Source of the DNA: Terriglobia bacterium
GTDB lineage: Bacteria; Acidobacteriota; Terriglobia; Acidiferrales; UBA7541
Assembly: GCA_020073485.1 (NCBI GenBank)
Contig: JAIQFB010000018.1
Span: forward strand, 41,059 to 105,058
DNA length: 64,000 nt
Reading direction: 5' to 3'
Shown here: piece after piece, positions 54,037-62,152 of the stretch
Numbering within the stretch: the stretch's first letter is position 1
How the letters are laid out: each line of letters starts with the position of its first letter
The notes under the pieces: generated by a model
Told to the model about the DNA's origin: nothing
Database searches by the model: none
What the model saw: the letters and a program-made list of their open reading frames with translations, nothing else
Made by a program: the position numbers and the translations under genes

Positions 54037-55047
54037 TCACCCTGCGGCAATGGAGCGGCCGGGGACCAAATAATTCACCACGTAATCTTTCACGGCGCCT
54101 TCCAGCGAAGTGATCGGCTGATCGTAGCCGGTGGAGAGCAATTTCCGGATGTCCGCTTGCGTCGAGTACTGGTATTTTTCGCGGATGGACTCCGGCATGT
54201 CGATGTATTCGATGCGGGGCTCGCGGCCAAGCGCGGCGAAGACGGCGCGGGCTAGTTCATTCCAGGTGTGCATTTTTCCCGAGCCGATGTTGAAAATTCC
54301 GTTTGCCGCGGGATTCGCGGCCAGGTGCAGCGTCATGGCCACGGCGTCCTTGACGTAGAGGAAATCGCGGCGCTGCTCGCCGTCCCGGAAATCGGGCCGG
54401 TGGCTTCTAAAAAGGTGAATCACTCCGGTTTCCAGCGCCTGCGCGTAGCTCTTGCAGACCACGCTGCGCATGTCGCCCTTGTGATTTTCGTTGGGGCCGA
54501 AGACGTTGAAATATTTCAGCGCGGCAATTTTTTCCAGCCAGCCGTGCCTCCAGGCGTGCAGATCCATCCAGTGCTTTGACAGGCCGTAGAGATTCAGCGG
54601 CCGCAGGCGTTCGAGTTGCGTCGGGTCGGTATCGTCCATGCCCGCTTCGCCATCGCCGTAAGTCGCGGCGGAAGAGGCGTACACAAAACGCACGCCTTTG
54701 CCGAGCGCCCATTCGGCGAGCTTGCGCGAGTACTCGAAATTATTTTCGCGCAGGTATTTTTCGTTGGTTTCCGTGGTGGAGGAGCACGCGCCGAGGTGAA
54801 AGATGCAGTCGATATTGCCGAGCGAGCCGGACTTGAGCCATCCGGGCAGATCGGAAGGATCCACGTAATCGGTAAACTGCAATCCCGAGAGATTGAAATG
54901 TTTCTTGACCGGCGGCTGATAATCCGCAATCACGATCCGGTTGCATCCGCGACGGTTGAGTGCCCAGACCAGAACGCTGCCGATAAATCCGGCGCCGCCG
55001 GTGACAATTACGCTCCGGTCTTTCCAGTTTTTGTCTGCCGAGGACAT
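54037..55047 (-). CDS. hldD: ADP-L-glycero-D-manno-heptose 6-epimerase
   Basis: 336 residues from ATG at 55047 (alternative GTG at 55068; neither has a strong ribosome-binding site). Extended SDR: NADP motif VTGGAGFIGSVLVWAL, IFHLGACSSTTETNE, catalytic YASSAATYGDG and YGLSKHWMD (Tyr-x3-Lys), ALKYFNVFGPNENHKGDMRSVVCK and RRDFLYVKDAV. These HldD-specific texts (FNVFGPNExHKGxM) separate it from GalE. It completes ADP-L,D-heptose for the lipopolysaccharide inner core, supporting a didermic organism. No other hld or waa genes are nearby. Confidence 0.93.
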   Translation of the reverse strand: MSSADKNWKDRSVIVTGGAGFIGSVLVWALNRRGCNRIVIADYQPPVKKHFNLSGLQFTDYVDPSDLPGWLKSGSLGNIDCIFHLGACSSTTETNEKYLRENNFEYSRKLAEWALGKGVRFVYASSAATYGDGEAGMDDTDPTQLERLRPLNLYGLSKHWMDLHAWRHGWLEKIAALKYFNVFGPNENHKGDMRSVVCKSYAQALETGVIHLFRSHRPDFRDGEQRRDFLYVKDAVAMTLHLAANPAANGIFNIGSGKMHTWNELARAVFAALGREPRIEYIDMPESIREKYQYSTQADIRKLLSTGYDQPITSLEGAVKDYVVNYLVPGRSIAAG

Positions 55048-55183
55048 AAGCGAACACAAGGGTGCCACGGGGAACCGATCTAAGCAATCTCAGCTTCCGC
55101 GTGTGGAAAATGGCGCGACAGGGCAAAGCGCGGATCCAGACGTGCCTGGATTTCGGCGCCACAGGAAAAGCAGGCGAAGCATC

Positions 55184-55582
55184 CTAGACGGCGACGGGCG
55201 GTTCGTCCTCTGGGGTGGCGGAAAAAATCCAGTTCATGGCTTCATCGAGGGTGCGGAAGACGCGGATTCCGGTCTCGCCGGCGATATCGCGGTGGATTTC
55301 AAACATTCTTGCCAAGCCATACTGAAGGTCGTCCTGGACGACGAATGCGCGGCGAGAAGCAGGTGAAAAAACGTTCCTCTGGGCCAGTCGCCGGACATCC
55401 TCCGAGGAAACTTCGAGGCCGGTGATGCGGGTGAAGTCCAAAAGTTGAGAGAACGTTGGGTCGAAGTCAGGATCTTTCAAGAGACGGTCCTGATGGCCCA
55501 TCAAATCCTCCGCGGTGAGTATTCCCGTACCGGAACTAAGTACGGCCTTGCGTTCCTTGTCGATTATATAGAATGCGGACAC
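55184..55582 (-). CDS. Small STAS-like/PAS-like cytoplasmic protein, unknown function
   Basis: 132 residues from GTG at 55582, preceded by GGAG; an upstream start at 55681 is possible. The pattern SAFYIIDKERKAVLSSGTGILTAEDLMGHQDRLLKDPDFDPTFSQLLDFTRITGLEVSSEDVRRLA resembles the single-domain SpoIIAA-like/STAS-like proteins that are widespread in soil bacteria. The second half reads RRAFVVQDDLQYGLARMFEIHRDIAGETGIRVFRTLDEAMNWIF. No signal peptide. Possibly an anti-anti-sigma-type or environment-sensing module. Function unproven. Confidence 0.6.
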   Translation of the reverse strand: MSAFYIIDKERKAVLSSGTGILTAEDLMGHQDRLLKDPDFDPTFSQLLDFTRITGLEVSSEDVRRLAQRNVFSPASRRAFVVQDDLQYGLARMFEIHRDIAGETGIRVFRTLDEAMNWIFSATPEDEPPVAV

Positions 55583-55796
55583 GTTTGCCTGCGGCTCCTG
55601 GAGGGGATTTCTATCCTTTACGGTATTTTCTGCATGGTAGTTATGCACGGCCGCCAGCGGAAATTGAAACCCGGCGCGCAACGCTTCGCCAAGCGAAGAT
55701 TTGGAGTCTCCAATCGTTTGAACAAGAGCGGCCGGTTACCACCTCGAACAGGACAGTGCCCGAACGAACCAGGACCTGTCCTCCCAGTAACGCCGC

Positions 55797-57536
55797 CTAA
55801 ATCGTGACCGGCGTGCCATCGAACTTCACGAACGCGAATCCGTTGAACGGTTCGCTGAATGTTTGGCGCATGTCTTTCAACATGCTGATCGTGGCCGCTT
55901 CGCCGAGCAGATTGGACGCCGCCGCGTCGCTGCGCCAGTGCACGCCGGCGATGTTACGTCCCTGCGAGACGTTGGAGACAACCTTGTTCAGCTCGCCGCC
56001 AACGGTCATGGGCGGTTCTCCCGATGGCGCGACATACGGAATCAGGGTCTGACCGCCATCGGCCGGATTGGGGACCACCGGATTTTTGATCAATTGCTGG
56101 TCGTCGAACAGGGCCTTGAGCATGGTCACACAGGCGCCCGCCACGGTGGCATGGCCGGACCCGTACGACGTGTGATTGGGCGAGCCCTCGGGGAAGGCCA
56201 TGGGCAGCAGGTTTGTGCCGTACTTGCTGAACACGTTGCCAAGCACCGTCGAAACGTTCAACAAATCCCCATGGATCGGATAGTGGCGAGTCCCCAGCCG
56301 ATTCACCTCGACGCGCCCGCCAAATTCCTCGGGCCGCAGGCGCCGGTGGACGAGCCACTTCTGATACCAGACGTCCTTCAAGGCCCGCGTGGCCGGCTCG
56401 CACGCCAGCGTCAAGACCGCCGGCCCGCCGAAGGTTCCGAAGCCGACCTGCGCCAGCGATCCATTCGGATCGAGCAGGGTATTGCGCGGGCGGCCCGCGC
56501 CGCCGTCATAAATACGGCCGTATGGATTGCCGGCGTTGGCGAAATATCCGTTGCCGAGCAAATTGATGCAGGAAACGAAGTAGGCCTCGAACAGCGCGTC
56601 GATATTCACGTAATGCGTGAGATCGCGGCCGTTCCGGCAATAAGCCCATCCAGAAGTGGGAATGGGCGGGGTATTCACGCCGTTCTGCACGGAAAGCCAG
56701 CTGGCGAAGTCCGTCATGTAATCGACGCCTGGAGTGACCGCGACCATTCGGGTATCAATGCGCATGGATCCGAAATTGCATGGCTGCAGCAGGAACTGGG
56801 AAATGTACGGGCCCACCGTGCAGCCGGGATAGGCGTCCCGGAAAAGGGTCTTGGTGGTGACTGCGCCGCCCTCCTTTGGTCCGCGGAAGTCCGACATTTT
56901 CGACAGGTCCGCGGCCGCCGCCTGCGCCAGGGCGCTGGAATCGTAATCGGCGAAATTCGTATCGCGCAGCAGCGCCATCCAGTACAACTCCGCCGCCTCA
57001 CCCGCTTCCTGGGCGCTGGCGAATTTCGGAGCCGGGCGCAGTTTCAACTGGTGCGAGTCGGTGCCTTCGAGATCAAAGGCGTACCCCGAGCCCGGATTCA
57101 CCAGGCGGCGCTGTGCGCTTGGATCGGCCGATCCGAAGTGGCCATTCAAGGCCAGGGCCTCGAAGTCGGCGAATCGCCCGGTGGAGATGGCGCCGATCAT
57201 GGCCTGATAGGCCGCGGGATCGACTTCTCCGGTGGTCGGATCGTGCTTCAGATTCTTGGAGTAATTTCCGATTTTGGAGGGGTACAAGGCTTCGTCGCCG
57301 TTGTCCTGGTGATCCGGGATGCGCACGTTGCTTTCGCGCTCGGCGACTTCCTGGCGGATTCGTTCCGAGGATTCGGCGCGGGCGCGGCCGCCCTGCGGGC
57401 CGATATCGTCGGCGTACACTTTGGCGCCAGACAAAAATGAAATCGCGGGCAGCGATGCGGCGATTCCGGCGGAAACGCCCAACGTATTGAGGAAGGCGCG
57501 ACGGTCGGCACGAATCTTCTGTTTCTTCGGTTTCAA
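55797..57536 (-). CDS. Vanadium-dependent haloperoxidase-like protein, Tat-exported
   Basis: 579 residues from TTG at 57536, chosen because GGGAGGA (57541-57548 on the plus strand as TCCTCCCT) lies just upstream; an ATG at 57557 has no such site. A twin-arginine-like signal RRAFLNTLGVSAGIAASLPA follows. The C-terminal PAP2/haloperoxidase core has the vanadate-site residues: Lys/Arg in KWLVHRRLRPEEFGG (about 393), Ser-Gly-His in HTSYGSGHATVAGA (about 462) and Arg-His region RNIAGVHWRSDAAAS (about 533). Oxidises halide with H2O2, or acts as an acid phosphatase-like relative; chloro- versus bromoperoxidase cannot be told. No halogenation cluster seen. Confidence 0.88.
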   Translation of the reverse strand: MKPKKQKIRADRRAFLNTLGVSAGIAASLPAISFLSGAKVYADDIGPQGGRARAESSERIRQEVAERESNVRIPDHQDNGDEALYPSKIGNYSKNLKHDPTTGEVDPAAYQAMIGAISTGRFADFEALALNGHFGSADPSAQRRLVNPGSGYAFDLEGTDSHQLKLRPAPKFASAQEAGEAAELYWMALLRDTNFADYDSSALAQAAAADLSKMSDFRGPKEGGAVTTKTLFRDAYPGCTVGPYISQFLLQPCNFGSMRIDTRMVAVTPGVDYMTDFASWLSVQNGVNTPPIPTSGWAYCRNGRDLTHYVNIDALFEAYFVSCINLLGNGYFANAGNPYGRIYDGGAGRPRNTLLDPNGSLAQVGFGTFGGPAVLTLACEPATRALKDVWYQKWLVHRRLRPEEFGGRVEVNRLGTRHYPIHGDLLNVSTVLGNVFSKYGTNLLPMAFPEGSPNHTSYGSGHATVAGACVTMLKALFDDQQLIKNPVVPNPADGGQTLIPYVAPSGEPPMTVGGELNKVVSNVSQGRNIAGVHWRSDAAASNLLGEAATISMLKDMRQTFSEPFNGFAFVKFDGTPVTI

Positions 57537-57557
57537 TGAATCCTCCCTGAAAACCAT

Positions 57558-57899
57558 GAAACTTGGTGGGTCTGGTTTTTAAGGATACGCAGAACATTTT
57601 GGTAACTGTTTTCAATAATGGAAACAGAGGCGCGAGGTGAATAACTGTACGCAAGGACAGGTAGGCGGCGTAAGTACCTGTACTAAGGGACAAGTCTGGT
57701 ACAGGTCCGCGCCAGGCTTCCGGGCCGTCGGCGAACCGATGAAGGCGACGCCTTGAGCTTTCTGATGGCCTGGGCTAGAGTAGCCGCTTCCTGCGTTTGA
57801 GTTAGGACAGGCACTCCCGCCTGTCCGCATTTAGCGCGTCGCCAAATCTAAACCGGACAGGCAGGAGTGCCTGTTCAACTGGTTCGGAGGTGGTTCTCA
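57558..57899. other. Palindrome-rich intergenic region
   Basis: About 340 bases with no gene but at least four inverted repeats: CTGTTTTCAATAATGGAAACAG-type imperfect palindrome at 57606-57627 (possible operator upstream of the haloperoxidase), ACAGGTA/TACCTGT (57657-57681), ACCTGTAC/GTACAGGT (57676-57706), and the inverted pair described separately at 57805-57876. Confidence 0.6.
57805..57876. repeat. Inverted pair of GGACAGGC palindromic units
   Basis: Unit 1 (57805-57826) is GGACAGGC-ACTCCC-GCCTGTCC. Unit 2 (57855-57876) is GGACAGGC-AGGAGT-GCCTGTTC, which matches the reverse complement of unit 1 with two differences. A pair of palindromes in opposite orientation separated by 28 bases is the BIME arrangement of REP elements. 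It ends 24 bp before the HPRT start. Confidence 0.75.
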
Positions 57900-58445
57900 G
57901 TGCACGGTCATGGACAGGAGCATTTGAAGGTTCTCTTGCGCAGCAGTGCGATACAAAAACGCGTTCGCGAGATAGGTACGCAGATTTCCAAGGATTACAA
58001 GGGGCAGCGCGTCCACCTGATCGGAGTCCTCAAAGGTGCGGCGATTTTTATGTCCGACCTGGTGCGCCAGGTTCGCGTCGAAGTGTCGATGGATTTCATG
58101 TCCGTTTCCAGTTACGGGCACGGCAGCCAGACCTCCGGGCAGGTGCGGTTGAACAAGGATCTGGACACCAGCATCGAGGGACTCAACGTAATTGTGGTCG
58201 AGGACATTCTGGATACGGGGCTGACGCTGGGATACCTGCTACGCGTGCTGCAGCAGCGCAAGCCGGCTTCGTTGAAGATCGCCGCGCTGCTGGATAAACC
58301 GGAGCGCCGCATCAAGAAGGACGTGAAGGCGGACTACGTGGGATTTCAGATTCCCAACGAATTCGTGGTCGGGTACGGGCTGGATTACGCGGAGAGGTAC
58401 CGCAATTTGAAGGATGTTTGCATACTTTCGCTGCCGCCGAATTAA
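57900..58445 (+). CDS. hpt: Hypoxanthine phosphoribosyltransferase
   Basis: 181 residues from GTG at 57900 with GGAGGTGG upstream. Type I PRTase of the HPRT subgroup: IQKRVREIGTQISKDYKGQRVHLIGVLKGAAIFMSDLVRQV, the SMDFMSVSSYG flexible-loop region, PRPP motif VIVVEDILDTGLTLGYLL, and the base-binding end KADYVGFQIPNEFVVGYGLDYAERYRNL. It salvages hypoxanthine (and guanine) to IMP/GMP. Length and motif order are normal. Confidence 0.96.
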   Translation: MHGHGQEHLKVLLRSSAIQKRVREIGTQISKDYKGQRVHLIGVLKGAAIFMSDLVRQVRVEVSMDFMSVSSYGHGSQTSGQVRLNKDLDTSIEGLNVIVVEDILDTGLTLGYLLRVLQQRKPASLKIAALLDKPERRIKKDVKADYVGFQIPNEFVVGYGLDYAERYRNLKDVCILSLPPN

Positions 58446-58467
58446 TCGTTTGTAAAGAAATAGCATC

Positions 58468-58553
58468 GTCATTCCGAGGCGAGCTTCATTCCGAGGAATC
58501 TCTCTTTCGTGTCGTTCAAACCCGGAGGGATTCCTCACTTCGTTCGGAATGAC
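58468..58553. repeat. Dispersed nested-palindrome repeat, copy C (complete)
   Basis: Outer arms GTCATTCCGA (58468-58477) and TCGGAATGAC (58544-58553); inner arms GAGGAATC (58493-58500) and GATTCCTC (58529-58536). The whole 86-base element folds into one long hairpin with an internal interruption and contains a partial internal duplication (CATTCCGAGG twice). Copies at 47540 and 53952. No coding capacity. Confidence 0.8.
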
Positions 58554-58619
58554 ATGCATTACTACTGTTTTTGTAAGCTGGTGGAATAACGGTCTGTCTC
58601 ATAACCCGTCTCAAATTTC

Positions 58620-59273
58620 ATGAAGCCCGTCATCACAGCCGCGGATCTGGAGCGCGTCGCGCAAAACGGAGAAGTCGCCGTCACCGCGGACACGCTCATC
58701 ACTCCGCTGGCGCGCGAGATGGCCGAGCAGCGCGGGATTACGTTTCGCGTTGTCACCGAACATAGGGGCTCTCCAGTTTCCACACCGGTATCTGCCCCTG
58801 CCACCGCGGAACCCCCGGGCCGCATCGTGGCGATTGGTGCGGACCACGGCGGATTTGAATTGAAGGAACAATTGAAAGGCTATCTTCGCGATTGGGGTTA
58901 CCAATTTCTTGATCTGGGGACCAGCAGCGCGGAGGCCGTAGACTATCCGGACTTCGCCGAGGCCGTTGGCAACGCCGTGGCGCGCGGCGATGCGTGGCTT
59001 GGGGTGGTGCTGGATAGTGCCGGGATCGGCAGCTCGATTGCCGCCAATAAGGTGCCGGGAGTGCGCGCGGCGCTGTGCTATGATCGCGCGACGGCGCGCA
59101 ATTCCCGCGAGCACAACGACGCCAACGTGTTGACGCTGGGGGCGAAACTGATTTCGCAGGAGGCCGCGCGGGAAATTCTCGCGGTCTGGCTTGCGACTCC
59201 CTTTACGGGGGGACGCCACCAGCGGCGCGTGGACAAGATTTTGGGCATCGAGGCGCGGCACACGAAGAAGTAG
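58620..59273 (+). CDS. rpiB: RpiB/LacAB-family sugar-phosphate isomerase-like, EutQ-like N-terminus
   Basis: 217 residues, about 70 longer than a standard RpiB. Residues 1-45 (KPVITAADLERVAQNGEVAV...ITPLAREMAEQRGITFRV) resemble the N-terminus of EutQ-type microcompartment proteins. A Pro/Ala/Thr linker (50-68) leads to the RpiB fold (69-205): GADHGGFELKEQLKGYL, SSIAANKVPGVRAALC, SREHNDANVLTLGAK. The usual active-site CGTGIG is DSAGIG here and the usual CHD is CYD, so both catalytic Cys and His are replaced. Activity as ribose-5-phosphate isomerase is therefore doubtful; a variant substrate or mechanism is possible. deoC follows 42 bp downstream. Gene symbol reflects family, not proven activity. 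Confidence 0.82.
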   Translation: MKPVITAADLERVAQNGEVAVTADTLITPLAREMAEQRGITFRVVTEHRGSPVSTPVSAPATAEPPGRIVAIGADHGGFELKEQLKGYLRDWGYQFLDLGTSSAEAVDYPDFAEAVGNAVARGDAWLGVVLDSAGIGSSIAANKVPGVRAALCYDRATARNSREHNDANVLTLGAKLISQEAAREILAVWLATPFTGGRHQRRVDKILGIEARHTKK

Positions 59274-59315
59274 TTCGCCCTATTTTTGCAAGAGCATGCC
59301 GCTAAGGCCGGACTA

Positions 59316-60245
59316 GTGGATCAGAGCGAATTTGAACAAGTCGTGCGCATGGTCACCGAAGAAGTGGTGCGCTATCTCAGCGTGTCGGGCGGGCTGCCGG
59401 CGGGCGGTGCCGAGCGCGACGACGAAATTTGTCCCGATTGCGATCTGAACTGCGCCGAGAAGTGCGCGCGCAAGACCCGCGCCGTGGTCGAGGCCGGGGC
59501 CGACCGCATTTCCTGCGGGCCCACGGTGGTGCAGCTGGACGCGGGGTTCGCCGGGCTGATCGATCACACCCTGCTCAAGCCGGAGGCTTCCCGCAACGAA
59601 ATAAAAAAACTGTGCGAGGAAGCGGCGCGGTTTGGGTTTGCTTCGGTGTGCGTCAATCCGTGGAATGTGCCGCTGGCGGCGGAGATGCTGCGCGGCACTA
59701 AAGTAAAGGTGTGCACCGTGGTCGGGTTTCCGCTGGGCGCCACGCTTCCGCAGGTGAAAATTCAGGAAGCGGAAGAGGCCATCAAACTGGGCGCGCAGGA
59801 AATCGACATGGTCATCAACATCGGCGCGCTGAAATCCGGCCAGGACGACGCGGTGGAATCGGACATCCGCGGCGTGGTCGAGGCGAGCCATCGCGGCGGC
59901 GCGATCTGCAAGGTGATTTTCGAGACGGCGCTGCTGACGACCGAGGAAAAAGTGCGCGCCTCGCTGGCCTCCAAAAAGGCGGGCGCGGATTTCGTGAAGA
60001 CGTCCACGGGATTCAGCACCGCAGGAGCCACGGCCGACGATGTGGCGCTGATGCGCGCGATTGTGGGCTCGGAAATGGGAGTGAAGGCCGCGGGCGGAGT
60101 GCGCAGCCTGGACGACTTGAAAAAAATGGTCTGCGCCGGAGCAACTCGCATTGGGGCCAGCGCCAGCGTGAAAATCATGGAACAGGCGGCGGGGCAGGCG
60201 GCTCCCGCGGCGCCTGCAAAGGCGCAGGCCGGATCGCAGTACTGA
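59316..60245 (+). CDS. deoC: Deoxyribose-phosphate aldolase with N-terminal extension
   Basis: 309 residues from GTG at 59316 (AAGG upstream); a TTG at 59286 is possible. Class I aldolase converting deoxyribose-5-phosphate to acetaldehyde and glyceraldehyde-3-phosphate. Core from about 75: [41 protein letters not shown] (Lys), [10 protein letters not shown] with Schiff-base Lys near 228 and VKAAGGVR. The first 70 residues are extra: an amphipathic helix ([18 protein letters not shown]), a Gly-rich linker and a Cys cluster ([12 protein letters not shown]), then [16 protein letters not shown] 19-residue Ala/Pro tail ends the protein. The helix-plus-linker resembles microcompartment targeting peptides; no shell genes are present. 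Confidence 0.95.
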   Translation: MDQSEFEQVVRMVTEEVVRYLSVSGGLPAGGAERDDEICPDCDLNCAEKCARKTRAVVEAGADRISCGPTVVQLDAGFAGLIDHTLLKPEASRNEIKKLCEEAARFGFASVCVNPWNVPLAAEMLRGTKVKVCTVVGFPLGATLPQVKIQEAEEAIKLGAQEIDMVINIGALKSGQDDAVESDIRGVVEASHRGGAICKVIFETALLTTEEKVRASLASKKAGADFVKTSTGFSTAGATADDVALMRAIVGSEMGVKAAGGVRSLDDLKKMVCAGATRIGASASVKIMEQAAGQAAPAAPAKAQAGSQY

Positions 60246-60400
60246 CTAACTGCACCCTCAGGTGGGCATTTCTCGCCACAAAAAAATCGTCTCACCGGTT
60301 TTTCACGGGACCGTAATCGTCACCTGCTATACTAAGTGACTCTTGGGGAGCCGCGCCCGGGTGGCAAGATCGAGGCGCGGCGCGAAGCGAATCAAACTTT

Positions 60401-62152
60401 ATGGATCCGGTACAGGCACAATCGCCGCTCAATATGCCCGCGGAGGTTCTCGCGACGCTGGTCGAGCTCAGCGAGGAGATCAATTCCTCGCTCAATCTCG
60501 ACGAGGTGTTGCAGAAAACCGCGACAATCGTGAAGCGCCTGATCGACTATGAAATTTTCGGCGTGATGCTGCTGGACGACAGCACGCAGCGGCTGTATCA
60601 CCGCTTCACCATCGGATACGGCGAAGAGGCCAGCAAGGATTGGCAAATTCCCATGGGGCAGGGAATCACGGGGACGGCGGCGGCGACCGGGCGCGCGGTC
60701 CGCGTGGCCGACGTCCGCGAGGATCCGCGCTATATCAACATCATTGACTCGGTGCGCTCCGAGCTGGTGGTGCCGCTGGTGGTGAAGGGGCAGTCGATCG
60801 GCGTGCTCGACATTCAGAGCACACAGGTGGATTACTTTACGCGCGAACAGCAAAGCGTGCTGACGCTGATGGCCAGCCGCCTGGCCATCGCCATCGAAAA
60901 CGCGCGGCTGTTCGAGCGCGTGCGCACGCAGGCCGACACGCTGCTGGTGCTGAACGAAGTGGGCAGCGAGGCCAATTCCATCCTACAGGTGGAGGAACTG
61001 CTGCGGCGGGCCGCGGAGCTGGTCAAGCGCGTGATCGATTACCAGATCCTGGGAATTTTGCTGTACGACCCGAAGACCAATCATTTTCGCCACCGCCTGG
61101 ACGTGAAATACGGGCAAAGCGCGCAGGGAAAATTGCGCGTGACCGCCAATGAAGGGATCGTCGGGGCGGCCGTTTCCTCCGGGCACCCTGTTCGCGTGGC
61201 GGACGTGACCCTGGATTCGCGCTACATCATGGTGAATCCGGAGACGCGGTCGGAACTTGCGATTCCCATGATTCACAAGGGCAAGGTGGTGGGCGTGCTG
61301 GACCTGGAAAGCCCGCAGACGAACTATTTCACCGAAGACCACGTGCAGACGCTGATGATTCTGGCGGCGCATCTGGCTGTTTCGCTGGAAAATGCGAGGC
61401 TTTACGAGCAACTGGCGCGGGATGAAGCCCGCATGGAGCGCGAACTCACGGCCGCGCAACGCCTGCAAACGGCGCTGCTGCGTCCGGTGCCCAGTATCGA
61501 TTTCGGACTCGACATCACGGCCCGGATTCTTTCCGCCCGCGAAGTCTGCGGAGACTTGTACGATTTTCTATCCTACGGCACGCAGCAGGTGGGCATCGCC
61601 CTGGGTGACGTGAGCGGCAAGGGAAGCGCTGCGGCTCTGTACGGCGCGGTGGCCACGGGCATTCTGCGCAGCCTCTCCCCGCACAAACTGCAGCCATCGG
61701 AACTTCTTCGCCAGCTCAATCAACTGGTGAGCGACCGCCGCGTCGATGGCCGCTACATGACCATCTGCTTCGGCACGTGGCAAAAAGCGCGCCGCAAACT
61801 GCGCGTGGCGAATGCCGGGCAGACGCAGCCGCTGCTGTGGAAAGACGGGCGCGTCGAGCAGCTCAACCTCACGGGTTTTCCCATCGGCATCTTCGACGAC
61901 GCCACGTATGACGAGTGGAGCGTCAGGCTGGACCCTGGCGACATTTTGCTTTTTTATTCAGACGGAATCACGGAAGCGAGCAACCGCGACGGAAAATTTT
62001 TCGGCGGCGACCGCCTGAAATCGCTACTGGCGGCCAACACGCATCTTTCCTCCACCGAACTGGCCGACCGGATCCTCGAGGAAGTCCAGGAATATACGCA
62101 AGGGGGCGCCATCACCGACGATCGAACTTTGGTGGTGATGAAGGTCAAGTGA
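60401..62152 (+). CDS. GAF-GAF-PP2C serine phosphatase (RsbU/SpoIIE type)
   Basis: 583 residues. Two GAF domains: about 20-165 (ELSEEINSSLNLDEVLQKTA ... GQGITGTAAATGRAVRVADV ... VLDIQSTQ) and about 185-340 (NEGIVGAAVSSGHPVRVADV ... VVGVLDLESPQ), then a short coiled coil (ARDEARMERELTAAQRLQTAL), then a PP2C/SpoIIE phosphatase (about 375-583) with metal-ligand texts REVCGDLYDF, GDVSGKGSAAALYGA, FLYSDGI-type LLFYSDGITEASN and TDDRTLVV. It probably senses small ligands through GAF and dephosphorylates an anti-anti-sigma (STAS) protein. The end overlaps lysA by 4 bases. Confidence 0.94.
   Translation: MDPVQAQSPLNMPAEVLATLVELSEEINSSLNLDEVLQKTATIVKRLIDYEIFGVMLLDDSTQRLYHRFTIGYGEEASKDWQIPMGQGITGTAAATGRAVRVADVREDPRYINIIDSVRSELVVPLVVKGQSIGVLDIQSTQVDYFTREQQSVLTLMASRLAIAIENARLFERVRTQADTLLVLNEVGSEANSILQVEELLRRAAELVKRVIDYQILGILLYDPKTNHFRHRLDVKYGQSAQGKLRVTANEGIVGAAVSSGHPVRVADVTLDSRYIMVNPETRSELAIPMIHKGKVVGVLDLESPQTNYFTEDHVQTLMILAAHLAVSLENARLYEQLARDEARMERELTAAQRLQTALLRPVPSIDFGLDITARILSAREVCGDLYDFLSYGTQQVGIALGDVSGKGSAAALYGAVATGILRSLSPHKLQPSELLRQLNQLVSDRRVDGRYMTICFGTWQKARRKLRVANAGQTQPLLWKDGRVEQLNLTGFPIGIFDDATYDEWSVRLDPGDILLFYSDGITEASNRDGKFFGGDRLKSLLAANTHLSSTELADRILEEVQEYTQGGAITDDRTLVVMKVK

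Noticed and set aside
55863..57440. 525-codon plus-strand open frame
   Set aside because: Antisense to the haloperoxidase gene, which has signal peptide and catalytic motifs; the plus frame is rich in Arg/Gly/His and has no domain.
58620..60245. A complete bacterial microcompartment locus
   Set aside because: No BMC-H, BMC-T or pentamer shell gene, no aldehyde dehydrogenase, PduL or cofactor-recycling gene within the window; only enzyme extensions hint at one.
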